From assembly GCF_900114045.1 (NCBI RefSeq), contig NZ_FORQ01000001.1, positions 1,054,001 to 1,118,000 of the forward strand: DNA of 64,000 nt, written 5' to 3'. How positions within the stretch are numbered: the first letter of the stretch is position 1; each line of letters begins with the position of its first letter. The stretch is from Kaistella treverensis (GTDB lineage Bacteria > Bacteroidota > Bacteroidia > Flavobacteriales > Weeksellaceae). The notes under the pieces were generated by a model, which worked only from the letters and a program-made list of their open reading frames with translations, was not told where the DNA came from and did not search any database. The position numbers and the translations under genes are program-made. Below, in pieces: positions 1 through 9,477 of the stretch.

Positions 1-48
1 TGCAATTTTTGAATACCGAAAATGTCCCCAAATAAGCCCGAATTTTTT

Positions 49-1068
49 ATGAAATCCAAAACCTTCATCAAAGTTACCGACAAAGGCATTTACTGCGTTC
101 CAGGTAAATTTTACATCGATCCCTGGAAACCTGTGGATTTGGCGGTGATCTCTCACGGGCACGGCGACCACGCGCGTTGGGGAATGAAAAAATATCTTTG
201 TCACCGCTTTACAAAACCAATTTTAAAGCACCGTATTGGTGAAGATATTGAAATTCAAACTGTGCAATATGGTGAAGAAATTGATATTAACGGCGTAAAG
301 GTTTCGCTTTTTCCCGCCGGACATATCGTGGGTTCTGCACAGGTGAAAATGGAATACAAAGGTTATATCATTGTTTTTTCCGGCGATTATAAAACCGATG
401 ACGACGGCTTATCGACACCTTTTGAACTCGTAAAATGCCATGAATTCATCACCGAAAGCACTTTTGGACTGCCAATTTATAACTGGCTGAAACCGCAGGA
501 ATACGCGGAATTGATGCAATCCTGGATTCAGCAAAACCGCGAAAACGGAAAAACTTCGGTATTTATTGGATATTCTTTGGGAAAAGCGCAGCGAATTATG
601 AAATCCATCGAAGGTTCGGGTAAAATTTTTGTGCACCGTTCCATCGGAAAATTGAATGAAGGCATGGAATCCGTGGGCATCGATTTACCGGCTTATGAAA
701 CACTTGATTTCCAGGAAAGCATAAAACATGTTGATGGTGAAATCGTTATTTTGCCGCCCGCGCTTTTCGATTCCAATGTCATCAAGAAAATTCCAAACCG
801 TGCGACAGCTATTTGTTCCGGTTGGATGCAGGTGCGCGGATCCCGACGCTGGCGCTCTGCGGACGCAGGTTTTGCGATTTCCGATCACGCCGATTGGACC
901 GGATTATTAGAAACCGTAAAAGCAACCGAAGCTGAAAAAGTATATGTTACACACGGCCAAACTGCTGTTTTTTCGAAATATTTAAATGAAATCGGCATTA
1001 ATGCCGTGGAACTCCAAACCATTTTCGGTGACGAAGAAATTGCCGAAAAAGAACTCCTTGAAAACTAA
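49..1068 (+). CDS. ligase-associated DNA exonuclease, metallo-beta-lactamase fold
   Basis: Predicted MBL-fold/beta-CASP nuclease of the type encoded beside bacterial ATP-dependent ligases, thought to trim DNA ends before sealing. The metal motif HGHGDH lies about 36 residues after the chosen Met, followed by FSGDYK, a late SDHADW and VTHGQ, which fit the remaining MBL/beta-CASP ligands. An in-frame ATG at 22 would add nine residues; I chose 49 because family members begin close to the F-Y-I-D-P-W segment. The stop codon abuts the ligase start, so the two are translated together. Family assignment is confident; the exact substrate is inferred from known relatives. Confidence 0.93.
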   Translation: MKSKTFIKVTDKGIYCVPGKFYIDPWKPVDLAVISHGHGDHARWGMKKYLCHRFTKPILKHRIGEDIEIQTVQYGEEIDINGVKVSLFPAGHIVGSAQVKMEYKGYIIVFSGDYKTDDDGLSTPFELVKCHEFITESTFGLPIYNWLKPQEYAELMQSWIQQNRENGKTSVFIGYSLGKAQRIMKSIEGSGKIFVHRSIGKLNEGMESVGIDLPAYETLDFQESIKHVDGEIVILPPALFDSNVIKKIPNRATAICSGWMQVRGSRRWRSADAGFAISDHADWTGLLETVKATEAEKVYVTHGQTAVFSKYLNEIGINAVELQTIFGDEEIAEKELLEN

Positions 1069-2649
1069 ATGAAAGATTTCGCCAATCTCATCAATGCGCT
1101 TGACAGCACCAATAAAACCACCGCAAAAATTTATGCGATGGTAAATTATCTGGAAGTTGCCAATGAAAATGATAAGTTGTGGTTTTTGGCACTTTTCACC
1201 GGTAAACGTCCGAAAAGACCTGTAAACACCAATCTTTTAAAACAGTGGGCGCTAGAAATCACCGGACTTCCAGAATGGCTTTTTGTGGAATCTTATTCTT
1301 CGGTCGGTGATTTAGGTGAAACGCTGTCGCTGATTCTTCCCAATGCTGAAAACACCATCGAAAAATCTTTAACACAATGGATGACCGAACTTATCGCGCT
1401 CAAAGATTTTACAGAAGAGGAAAAGAAAAAATACGTTATCGAATCCTGGAACGGCTTGAACCACGTGGAGCGGTTCATTTTCAATAAATTAATCGGGGGC
1501 AGCTTTCGCATCGGTGTTTCGAAAAAACTGCTTATCAATGCGCTCTCTAAATTTTCCGGTGTTGACGGCAATATTTTGATGCATTCCATTATGGGAAAAT
1601 GGAAAATGGAAGAGGAAAATTTCGAAAATCTTATTCAGGGCACCAACATCAATCCCAACGAATCCAAACCGTATCCGTTCTGTCTCGCCTACCCGCTTGA
1701 AAAAAAAGTTGAAGATTTGGGCGACCGTAACCTCTGGCTGGCTGAATATAAATGGGACGGAATCCGCGGCCAGTTTATTAAAAGAAATGACGAAGTTTTC
1801 ATCTGGTCCCGAGGCGAAGAACTGGTCACTGAACAGTTTCCGGAAATCGCTTCAGCGTTAATGGAAGTCAGCGGAAATTTTGTGATCGATGGTGAAATTT
1901 TGGTTGTTAAAGACGACAAAGTTTTGAATTTTAATGAATTACAAAAACGACTAAACCGCAAAACCATTCCAAAAAAAATGCTCGAAGAACTACCAGTTCA
2001 TATTTTCGTGTATGATATTTTGGAACTTGAATATGAAGATTTGCGGGAAAAACCTTTGTCGGAAAGACGCTTGCTTTTGGAAGGTTTAATAGAAAATTCG
2101 CCGGCAGAAAGGATAAAAATCTCGGAAATTATTCCTGTCGAAAGCTGGGAAAATGTAGCAGAAGTGCGGGAGAATTCGCGCGACAACAATTCCGAAGGAC
2201 TCATGCTGAAGGAGATCAATTCGCATTACCACGCCGGCAGAAAAAAAGGCGATTGGTGGAAATGGAAGGTCAGTCCGCTCACCATCGATGCGGTTTTGAT
2301 TTACGCGCAAAAAGGTTCCGGCCGCCGCAGCAGCTATTACACCGATTACACTTTTGCGGTAAAAAACGAGGACAAACTGGTTACGATTGCCAAAGCATAT
2401 TCCGGCTTGACGGACAAAGAAATAATGGAAGTCAGTAAATTCGTCAACAAAAATGCGATTGAAAAATTCGGGCCGGTGCGGACGGTTAAACCTGAACTTG
2501 TTTTCGAAATCGCTTTTGAAGGCATTGGTTTCAGCAGTCGCCATAAAAGCGGCGTCGCCTTGCGATTTCCGCGAATTGTCCGCTGGCGACGCGATAAAAC
2601 CGCGGAGGAAATCGATGACATCGAAGAAATAAAAAAGCTGATTACCTAA
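1069..2649 (+). CDS. ATP-dependent DNA ligase
   Basis: Seals DNA nicks using ATP. An alpha-helical N-terminal domain (about residues 1-200) precedes the adenylation domain with motif I E-Y-K-W-D-G (Lys228 is the expected AMP-accepting residue). Later motifs include DGEI, EGLMLK and WWKWK, and the OB-fold region follows. At 526 aa it has the size of the bacterial LigB/LigC-like ligases found in exonuclease-ligase-helicase-PdeM clusters. This is not the replicative NAD-dependent LigA, so a role in damage repair is inferred from family and neighbours. It starts on the base after the exonuclease stop. Confidence 0.95.
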   Translation: MKDFANLINALDSTNKTTAKIYAMVNYLEVANENDKLWFLALFTGKRPKRPVNTNLLKQWALEITGLPEWLFVESYSSVGDLGETLSLILPNAENTIEKSLTQWMTELIALKDFTEEEKKKYVIESWNGLNHVERFIFNKLIGGSFRIGVSKKLLINALSKFSGVDGNILMHSIMGKWKMEEENFENLIQGTNINPNESKPYPFCLAYPLEKKVEDLGDRNLWLAEYKWDGIRGQFIKRNDEVFIWSRGEELVTEQFPEIASALMEVSGNFVIDGEILVVKDDKVLNFNELQKRLNRKTIPKKMLEELPVHIFVYDILELEYEDLREKPLSERRLLLEGLIENSPAERIKISEIIPVESWENVAEVRENSRDNNSEGLMLKEINSHYHAGRKKGDWWKWKVSPLTIDAVLIYAQKGSGRRSSYYTDYTFAVKNEDKLVTIAKAYSGLTDKEIMEVSKFVNKNAIEKFGPVRTVKPELVFEIAFEGIGFSSRHKSGVALRFPRIVRWRRDKTAEEIDDIEEIKKLIT

Positions 2650-2687
2650 ATACAATCACCATTAATTATAGAAATTTTAGGCGCTAA

Positions 2688-5141
2688 ATGACCGAAAAAT
2701 TCAGAAATTCTACAGGTTTCCAAATCATCAAAAACTGGATGGATGCACAGAACCGGGAACCTTTCGGTTTTCAGTCGGAAACGTGGTTTAAATTTTCAAA
2801 CAATTATTCAGGAATGGTCGTGGCGCCCACGGGTTTTGGTAAAACTTTTTCGGTGTTTTTAGCCGTCGTCATAGACTTCATGAACCATCCGGAAAATTAC
2901 AAAACCGGCTTGAAACTCCTTTGGATCACGCCACTTCGCGCGCTGGCAAAAGACATCGCAAAAGCCATGAGCGAAGCGCTGGAGGAAATCGGTCTCGATT
3001 GGGAAGTAGCGGTAAGAAATGGCGATACTTCGGCGGCAATGCGTGCGAAACAGACCAAAAAAATGCCGGACATTCTCATCATCACACCGGAAAGTCTGCA
3101 TTTACTTTTGGCCCAGAAACAAAATCAAAAATTCTTTAAAAATCTCCAATGCGTCGTCGTTGATGAGTGGCATGAACTGCTGAGTTCCAAGCGCGGCGTG
3201 ATGACAGAACTTGCGGTTTCCCGAATTTTAAGCTACCAGAAAAAATTACGCATTTGGGGAATTACTGCCACTATTGGAAATCTGGACGAAGCGATGGAAG
3301 TTTTAATTCCCTACGATTTAAAAAAGACAAAAGTTGTCGCGAAAGAAAAAAAGAAAATCGAAATTAAATCGGTTTTTCCTGAAGATGTCGAAGTTTTACC
3401 CTGGGCGGGACATCTGGGCACGCGGCTGGTGGAAAAAATTATCCCGATTATTCTGGAGAGCAACACCACTTTGGTTTTCACCAACACGCGCAGCCAGGCG
3501 GAAATGTGGTATCAGGTTTTGCTCGCCACGCACCCCGATTTTGCGGGGCAAATTGCGATTCACCACAGTTCTGTCGATAAAGATATCCGAATTTGGATTG
3601 AAGAAAACCTGTCTTCCGGTTATTTAAAAGCTGTAATTTCAACCTCGTCTTTGGATTTGGGTGTGGATTTTAAGCCCGTAGATACGGTCATTCAAATTGG
3701 TTCCAGCAAAGGAATTGCCAGGTTTTTACAGCGCGCGGGACGCAGCGGACACTCGCCTTTTGAAACCTCGAAAATCTATTTTGTGCCGACGCATTCTTTA
3801 GAACTCATCGAAGTTGCAGCGTTGAAAGAAGCCGTAAAACAGAATAAAATCGAACCGCGGGAACCTTTCGTTTTATGCTACGATGTTTTACTGCAATTTG
3901 TTTTGACTTTGGCCGTCGGCGACGGTTTTGAGGAAAAAGAAACCTTTAAACAGATTACGCAAACCAACGCATTCAAAGATTTAAGCCCCGAAGAATGGAA
4001 CTGGGTTTTGACTTTTATCACCGTTGGTGGAAAGCTGAAAAACTACGAAGAATATCACAAAGTCGTCATCGAAAATGGTTTGTACAAAGTCACTTCGCGA
4101 CGAATTGCGATGTTGCACCGCATGAATATTGGTGCGATTGTAAGCGATTCCATGCTAAAAGTGAAATTTTTTGGCGGCGGATATGTCGGCATGATTGAAG
4201 AATATTTCATTTCAAAGCTGAAAAAAAACGACAAGTTTACTTTAGCCGGCCGCGTTTTGGAAGTTTCCCACGTGAAAGAAATGACGGTTTTCGTCCGTAA
4301 TACCACCGGAAAAGGAATTGTGCCGAGTTATCTCGGCGGAAGATTGCCCTTGTCTTCATATTTAAGCGGCTTTTTGCGGCAAAAGTTATCAGAATCACTG
4401 AATGCAAAATCAGCGGAAGAAGAGCTGAAGTTTTTGCATCCGCTTTTAGTGAGCCAGCAGGAAAATTCGCATATTCCGAGCGAAACAGAATTTTTGGTGG
4501 AACGCATAAAAACCCGCGAAGGCCACCATTTATTTATGTATCCTTTCGAAGGGCGCCTCATTCACGAAGTGATGTCCGCTTTAATTGCCTACCGCATTTC
4601 CCGCATTTCGCCCATTTCTTTTTCCATTGCGATGAACGATTACGGTTTTGAATTATTTTCGAAACTTGAAATTCCGCTGGACGAAGACAATATTCACGAC
4701 ATACTTTCAAAAGAAAATCTCATCCGCGACGTGATGGCGTCCGTAAATTCCACGGAAATGGCGCGGCGGAAATTCCGTGATATCGCCGTGATTTCCGGAA
4801 TGGTCATCCGCACCTATCCGGGACAGCAAAAAAACAATAAAAATCTGCAATCTTCTTCGGGTTTGATTTTTAATGTTTTAGAAGATTACGATCCGGAAAA
4901 TTTGCTGCTCAAACAGGCATATTCTGAAGTTTTCTTTCAGCAGATTGATGAAGCGCGTTTGGTGGAAGCCTTCCGCAGAATCCACGAAAGTGAAATTATT
5001 ATCAAAAATTCAAATAACTTTACACCCTTAAGTTTCCCAATAAAAGTTGACAGTCTGCGCCAAAGTTTGAGCAGTGAAGATTTGAAAGCCCGCATTTTAC
5101 GGATGAAAATGGAAGCCATGAAAAAGAAAATGAAAAAATGA
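2688..5141 (+). CDS. ligase-associated DEXH-box helicase, Lhr family
   Basis: Superfamily 2 ATP-dependent helicase. Walker A APTGFGKT is at residues 46-53, the DEWH box at 159-162, ITATIGN (motif III) near 190, and the helicase C domain has ARFLQRAGRSGHS as motif VI. The C-terminal half matches the Lhr-core architecture (winged helix plus large accessory domain). Length 817 aa is normal for the ligase-associated subgroup. It lies 38 nt after the ligase and overlaps the phosphoesterase gene by 4 nt, giving a tight operon. Function in end processing or repair is inferred from this conserved context. Confidence 0.94.
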   Translation: MTEKFRNSTGFQIIKNWMDAQNREPFGFQSETWFKFSNNYSGMVVAPTGFGKTFSVFLAVVIDFMNHPENYKTGLKLLWITPLRALAKDIAKAMSEALEEIGLDWEVAVRNGDTSAAMRAKQTKKMPDILIITPESLHLLLAQKQNQKFFKNLQCVVVDEWHELLSSKRGVMTELAVSRILSYQKKLRIWGITATIGNLDEAMEVLIPYDLKKTKVVAKEKKKIEIKSVFPEDVEVLPWAGHLGTRLVEKIIPIILESNTTLVFTNTRSQAEMWYQVLLATHPDFAGQIAIHHSSVDKDIRIWIEENLSSGYLKAVISTSSLDLGVDFKPVDTVIQIGSSKGIARFLQRAGRSGHSPFETSKIYFVPTHSLELIEVAALKEAVKQNKIEPREPFVLCYDVLLQFVLTLAVGDGFEEKETFKQITQTNAFKDLSPEEWNWVLTFITVGGKLKNYEEYHKVVIENGLYKVTSRRIAMLHRMNIGAIVSDSMLKVKFFGGGYVGMIEEYFISKLKKNDKFTLAGRVLEVSHVKEMTVFVRNTTGKGIVPSYLGGRLPLSSYLSGFLRQKLSESLNAKSAEEELKFLHPLLVSQQENSHIPSETEFLVERIKTREGHHLFMYPFEGRLIHEVMSALIAYRISRISPISFSIAMNDYGFELFSKLEIPLDEDNIHDILSKENLIRDVMASVNSTEMARRKFRDIAVISGMVIRTYPGQQKNNKNLQSSSGLIFNVLEDYDPENLLLKQAYSEVFFQQIDEARLVEAFRRIHESEIIIKNSNNFTPLSFPIKVDSLRQSLSSEDLKARILRMKMEAMKKKMKK

Positions 5142-5782
5142 CCCTGCAGACTTTAGAAAAAACCGTCCAGAACCAACAGCTTATTTTTACGAATCTCCGC
5201 GCGCTTTTTTGGGTTGAAAACAACGCTTTAATCATCAGCGATTTACATTTAGGAAAGTCCGCATACTTCCGGAAAAACGGAATTCCCGTTCCGTCGGATA
5301 TTTTGGTGGATGATTTGGAAAGACTTGATTTTCTGGTTCAAAACTTCGAGGTTAAAAAGCTTATTGTTGTCGGCGATTTTTTACATTCGGGGAAAAATGC
5401 GGATTTTAAAATTTTCGAAAACTGGCGAAATCTTCACCAAAATCTAGAAATAACTTTGATTAAAGGAAATCACGACATTCGCCGCGCTGATTTTTTACAG
5501 GATCTGGAAATTACCATCATCGACGATGCGCTGTACGCGGCGCCTTTCACCTTTATTCACGTTCCGGAAGATATGGAAAACCAGTTTTCGGTTTCCGGGC
5601 ATTTGCATCCTGGTGTCACGGTGCAGCTGGAAAGGCGAAAATCGGTGCGTTTGCCTTGTTTTCGCGTTTCCGAAAACCAGCTGATTTTACCGGCGTTCAG
5701 CAAATTTACAGGTTTAGATACGACCTCTTGCCAGGATTTTGACTGTATTGCTTTTACAGAGGATTTGATTTTTGAGATGTGA
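5138..5782 (+). CDS. pdeM: ligase-associated metallophosphoesterase (PdeM-type)
   Basis: Calcineurin-like metallophosphoesterase, the fourth member of the ligase-associated repair cluster. The canonical metal motifs are in order: ISDLHLGKS (D35, H37), VVGDFLHSGK, IKGNHD and SGHLHP. Its start codon overlaps the helicase stop as ATGA, so translational coupling is likely. Family members act on DNA or small phosphodiesters; the true substrate cannot be read from sequence. No terminator hairpin is evident downstream, only AT-rich sequence up to the convergent 256-aa gene. Confidence 0.92.
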   Translation: MTLQTLEKTVQNQQLIFTNLRALFWVENNALIISDLHLGKSAYFRKNGIPVPSDILVDDLERLDFLVQNFEVKKLIVVGDFLHSGKNADFKIFENWRNLHQNLEITLIKGNHDIRRADFLQDLEITIIDDALYAAPFTFIHVPEDMENQFSVSGHLHPGVTVQLERRKSVRLPCFRVSENQLILPAFSKFTGLDTTSCQDFDCIAFTEDLIFEM

Positions 5783-5901
5783 GGGCAGGAATTTTAATTA
5801 AATTTTTGCTGCTTTTTTTGACATTTTTTAAAAAAAATAAGTCTGATTACAAGTTTGCGATTCCTCATTAAAATTACAATAAAAAATAAAAGGTAGCCTC
5901 C

Positions 5902-6672
5902 TTATATCACATCATTATTAAGTAGTTTGTTTAATTCCAATGCTTTATTTAAACTTTCATTTGATGTATAATGCCCCGTAAGAATTTTATTAATTTCGTT
6001 TAAAATTTTTTGTTCAATAAGATTTTGATATAAACTTGCAGAACCAATTTTAGTATTCATTACGGTTTCAAATTCATTTTTCAGTAGCGAATCTTCGGCT
6101 ATTTTCCTTAAAGCTTTGTCTGATTTCCAATATTTAGTTTCATAGTCTACGCTACCAATACTATAAATATAAACAATTCTTCCATTAAAAGTTTTAAGGT
6201 AAAGAAAATTCACCCATAAATTTTCACTTAAAAAAGGTCTTAACTTTTCAGTGTCCTTTTCTAAGATAGAATATTTATTAAATATTTCTGAGTCAGCAAT
6301 TTTTTTAAGGGTATTTGGTATAATTTGGTTACCATTCCAATTAGGTGTAAAAATACTTTTGAATTCATCTTCTAGAAGGATTCTGTCAAAATATGTTATA
6401 TCAGAAGCCAAGTTTTTTAAAATTAAAAAGTTGTTCCAATATTCTTTTATTGCTAAAACTCTTTCTTGCTGTGTAATTTGATTTGCGCTTTCGAGAGAAT
6501 TTATTGTTTTTTCTACAATAGAATTTGTTAGATTAATTTGGCCTTTTAAATTCTCTATTTTCTCTGAATAGATTTTTTTTATTCTTTCAGTAAAATAAGT
6601 TCTTAAAAAAAACGATATTAATCCACTTCCTAAAAAACTAGTTATTAAAGAAATTATTATAGTTTTTGACAT
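5902..6672 (-). CDS. AT-rich membrane-anchored hypothetical protein
   Basis: I do not recognise this protein. It has one N-terminal membrane segment (about residues 5-24, I-I-I-S-L-I-T-S-F-L-G-S-G-L-I), then a basic stretch (RIKKIY), a likely coiled coil (about 30-75) and a helix-rich, Lys/Asn/Ile-rich cytoplasmic body. The C-terminus is also helical. Codon choice is visibly more AT-rich than the flanking repair operon and cinA, and both intergenic flanks are AT-rich, which suggests later acquisition. It stands alone between a convergent neighbour and cinA. Coding potential is supported by a long uninterrupted frame with protein-like composition. Confidence 0.7.
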   Translation of the reverse strand: MSKTIIISLITSFLGSGLISFFLRTYFTERIKKIYSEKIENLKGQINLTNSIVEKTINSLESANQITQQERVLAIKEYWNNFLILKNLASDITYFDRILLEDEFKSIFTPNWNGNQIIPNTLKKIADSEIFNKYSILEKDTEKLRPFLSENLWVNFLYLKTFNGRIVYIYSIGSVDYETKYWKSDKALRKIAEDSLLKNEFETVMNTKIGSASLYQNLIEQKILNEINKILTGHYTSNESLNKALELNKLLNNDVI

Positions 6673-6792
6673 GGTTTCTTATAAATATTCTGGATAACTA
6701 AATATATACATTTAATTATAACACAACATTTTTATTTATGGGAAATTTCTAAAAAAAAACAGCTTTTTACGGCATATTTTAGATTTCAATAA

Positions 6793-8046
6793 TCAGTACT
6801 TTTCTTTAATTAAAACCTCCACCAAATCCTGTAAAACTCTTTGGGAAACAAACTTCGCGAAATCATTTCGCTCAAAATGCGGCAAATAAATGCGCGAGGT
6901 TTTTTCAAAATCATTCACGCGGATGGAATAAAAAGCGGTCCCAACTTCAGTATTAAATTCATCAGAATTTGGGCCAGCAACACCCGTTGTAGAAAGTGCG
7001 ATTTGGGTTTTAAAAAGTTTTTGCGCACCGGCGGACATTTCCTGCGCAACTTCTGCGGAAACTACGGTTTTTATCTGAATTGTTTTCGCTGAAACGCCTA
7101 AAATTTCAATTTTTTTCTGGTAATCATAGGCAACGATTCCGCCCAAAAAATAAGTGGAACTGCCGGAAATTGAAGTGAGCAATTTCGATAATTCGCCGCC
7201 GGTAAAACTTTCCGCCGTGGAAATGGTAAGATTTTTTTCGGTTAAAATTTCCTTTAAAATCTCCACAATATCGTCGCCATCCCAGGAAATTACATTTTCG
7301 CCGATGAGCGGTTTTAATTTTTCAATTTCAATCAGAATTTTTTCGTCTAATTCCTGCTGATTTTTTCCGTGTGTGGTGAGCCGCAGTTTAATGCGGTTTC
7401 CGACAGGCAAGTAAGACAAGGAAATTTCCTTTGGCAAGGCGAGTTCCCAACTTTCGATCTGTTCGGAAAGTAAACTTTCCGGAATGCCGACCACCGAAAC
7501 CGTGTGCGTGACGATGTGGTTCAAACCAAATTTTTCGGCCAAAAAGGGGATAATTTTCTCTTTTATCAAAGGTTTCACCTCGAACGGAACGCCGGGCAGG
7601 GAAAATACGGTTTTGCCGTTTTCCTGAATCATCTGGCAAGGCGCGGTGCCGTGTTCGTTTTGGAAAATTTCGGCTTTGCTTAAAACTTCGGCTTGCGGTT
7701 TATTTAATTCCAGAAGATGCGTGCGGTTTCTCTTTTCGAAAAGCTTGCGCAAATGTTCAAAAGTTTCAGCATCCAAAACTAGTTCATCGTTGAAAAACTC
7801 TTTAAAAGCAATTTTGGTTTTGTCGTCTTTCGTCGGACCGAGACCGCCAGTGGTGATGATTACGTCACCAATTTCAAAAGCAGATTTTAAGGTGTTTTTA
7901 ATGGCAGAAATTTCATCAGAAATGGTGAAAATTTGTACAACAGGAATTCCGATTTTCTTCAGTTCTGCAGCGATAAAATTAGAATTGGTATCAACGGTGT
8001 TTCCGGAAAGGATTTCGTCGCCGATGGTAATGAGAACAGCTTTCAT
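6793..8046 (-). CDS. cinA: CinA family nicotinamide-nucleotide amidase
   Basis: Two-domain CinA. The N-terminal MoCF-like domain (about 1-170) carries GDEILSGN and TTGGLGPTKDD, as in ADP-ribose/NAD-recycling enzymes. The C-terminal amidase domain (about 255-415) has TAESFTGGELS, GSSTYFLGG and STTGVAGP, the signature of nicotinamide-nucleotide deamidases. At 417 aa it is full length. The family converts nicotinamide mononucleotide to nicotinate mononucleotide in NAD salvage; the old competence/damage-inducible name is historical. It is monocistronic, with no close partner on the same strand. Confidence 0.95.
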   Translation of the reverse strand: MKAVLITIGDEILSGNTVDTNSNFIAAELKKIGIPVVQIFTISDEISAIKNTLKSAFEIGDVIITTGGLGPTKDDKTKIAFKEFFNDELVLDAETFEHLRKLFEKRNRTHLLELNKPQAEVLSKAEIFQNEHGTAPCQMIQENGKTVFSLPGVPFEVKPLIKEKIIPFLAEKFGLNHIVTHTVSVVGIPESLLSEQIESWELALPKEISLSYLPVGNRIKLRLTTHGKNQQELDEKILIEIEKLKPLIGENVISWDGDDIVEILKEILTEKNLTISTAESFTGGELSKLLTSISGSSTYFLGGIVAYDYQKKIEILGVSAKTIQIKTVVSAEVAQEMSAGAQKLFKTQIALSTTGVAGPNSDEFNTEVGTAFYSIRVNDFEKTSRIYLPHFERNDFAKFVSQRVLQDLVEVLIKEKY

Positions 8047-8130
8047 AGAAAATTTTAGACTTTAAATTTACTGAAAATCCCTTTGCTATTTTCAAAAAAA
8101 ATGCTCATTTAGCACGGAATTTTTTAGCAT

Positions 8131-8163
8131 AAAAAAAGGAAAATAAAAACTTATTTTCCTTCA
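8131..8163 (-). terminator. Rho-independent terminator after the lipocalin gene
   Basis: On the minus strand the stem AAGGAAAATAA / TTATTTTCCTT encloses a four-base loop and runs straight into a T tract. It begins within a few bases of the lipocalin stop codon. Confidence 0.8.
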
Positions 8164-8166
8164 CTT

Positions 8167-8709
8167 TTATTTGTCGTGTTCCACCCAAATTAAATTTTCG
8201 GTCTTAAAACCTATTTTTTTTGCTTTTTCTAAAAAGCGCTGTTTATAAGCTTCCGGGATTGTTTTTTCGCGCGACAAAATCCACAAATAATCCAAGTTAT
8301 TTCCGGCCACCAACGCGTATTTGTAATCTTCATCAATGTCGATCACGTTATAACCCGCCCAAATCGGTTTAAAAAATGAAACTTTCAGCCTCGCAATATT
8401 TTCATTTTCCACAAATCTGGCTTCACCTTCGCTTTCGTTCCATTTATTTTTCACATAATTGAAACCGCGGTTCACCACTTTTATATGACCGTTGTCTTTT
8501 TTGGAATACTGCGCGGTGGTATTGTTCATGTTTTTTTCAAAACGGAAATCGAAACGCGCAATCTCATACCATTTTCCGAGGTATTTATCGGCATTAAAAT
8601 TTTGAACTGCCGTGGCGCCTTTCGGAATTCCGACCGAACAGGAGTTAAGTAAAGCTAATGTAACAAGTCCCGCCGCGAGCGGAAGTGCGATTTTTTTTAA
8701 ATTTTTCAT
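8167..8709 (-). CDS. Blc-type outer-membrane lipocalin lipoprotein
   Basis: Lipoprotein signal peptide with lipobox LLNSC (Cys24), followed by a bacterial lipocalin domain. The diagnostic GKWYEIARFD (about residues 45-54) and the late LWILSR motif are both present. Bacterial Blc proteins sit in the outer membrane and bind fatty acids or lysophospholipids, often under envelope stress. Length 180 aa is typical. A terminator follows immediately and the upstream 244 bp separate it from the divergent stress pair. Confidence 0.93.
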   Translation of the reverse strand: MKNLKKIALPLAAGLVTLALLNSCSVGIPKGATAVQNFNADKYLGKWYEIARFDFRFEKNMNNTTAQYSKKDNGHIKVVNRGFNYVKNKWNESEGEARFVENENIARLKVSFFKPIWAGYNVIDIDEDYKYALVAGNNLDYLWILSREKTIPEAYKQRFLEKAKKIGFKTENLIWVEHDK

Positions 8710-8903
8710 ATTGATTTTTTAAAGTGAGAAAACACCTGCTTTTAGGCCAGAATTTTTCAATTTCAAAGCTTCCCAACAAATATTACGCCGCTGAAATTTT
8801 CAGCTGCTATTGAATTTTTCTACCGTTTAATTAAGAAAAGTTTAACCCTTCGAAACAGCTGAAAGTAAGTTGGTGGTTTAATATTTGAATACTAGATAGC
8901 GCG

Positions 8904-8927
8904 AAATCACCCGAAAAATGGTGATTT
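8904..8927. other. hairpin in the leader of the stress gene pair
   Basis: Perfect 8-bp inverted repeat AAATCACC / GGTGATTT with an 8-base loop, 28 bp upstream of the PNPOx-like gene. It would form in that gene's 5' leader if transcription starts upstream. No T tract follows in the form expected of a strong terminator, so it may be a leader structure or operator. The rest of 8710-8954 shows no other feature. Confidence 0.4.
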
Positions 8928-8954
8928 AATTTTAACATTAAAAAAATTAAGCCG

Positions 8955-9461
8955 ATGTCACTTGAAAATTTAACGCAAAAAGAAGCAATTGAAACTTTAA
9001 AGAAACTCTCGGAAAGCGCGAGAATCTGCATGTTTTGTACCGATCTGGATACCATTCCGAACGCATCGAGACCGATGAGCTTAAAAGAAACCGACGAGGA
9101 AGGAAATCTCTGGTTTCTGAGCAGCGACCAAAGTCACAAGAATTTTGAAATTAAAGAAGATAACCGCGTACAGCTGTATTTTATGAATAACAGCGACTCG
9201 GAATATCTTTCGATTCTCGGAAAAGCTTTTATTTATCAGGATAGAAATACCATCGAAGAGAAATGGACGTCGATGGCGAATGCGTGGTTCGACGGAAAAG
9301 ATGACCCAAATGTTTCGGTGATCCGCGTGACACCGGAGGAAACTTATTACTGGGAACCAAAAGTGGGAAAATTTGTTTCCATGCTTCATTTTGCCACAGC
9401 AGCTATTACCGGCAAGAAAACCGATAATGATGACGGCAGAGAAGGAAATTTACATGTATAA
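8955..9461 (+). CDS. pyridoxamine 5'-phosphate oxidase-like general stress protein
   Basis: Split-barrel flavin-binding fold of the GSP26/PNPOx-like family. Supporting segments are RPMSLKETDEEGNLWFLSS near residues 38-56, VQLYFMN, and the late TYYWEP typical of the stress-protein-26 group. It is probably a cytoplasmic FMN- or F420-type reductase or binding protein; no substrate can be assigned. Only 16 nt separate it from dps on the same strand, which supports a stress-induced two-gene operon. Length 168 aa is normal. Confidence 0.88.
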   Translation: MSLENLTQKEAIETLKKLSESARICMFCTDLDTIPNASRPMSLKETDEEGNLWFLSSDQSHKNFEIKEDNRVQLYFMNNSDSEYLSILGKAFIYQDRNTIEEKWTSMANAWFDGKDDPNVSVIRVTPEETYYWEPKVGKFVSMLHFATAAITGKKTDNDDGREGNLHV

Positions 9462-9477
9462 TTAAAAAAATAAAATA

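Noticed and set aside
2086-2655. 189-aa minus-strand ORF
   Set aside because: Antisense shadow of the ligase gene with no protein-like features.
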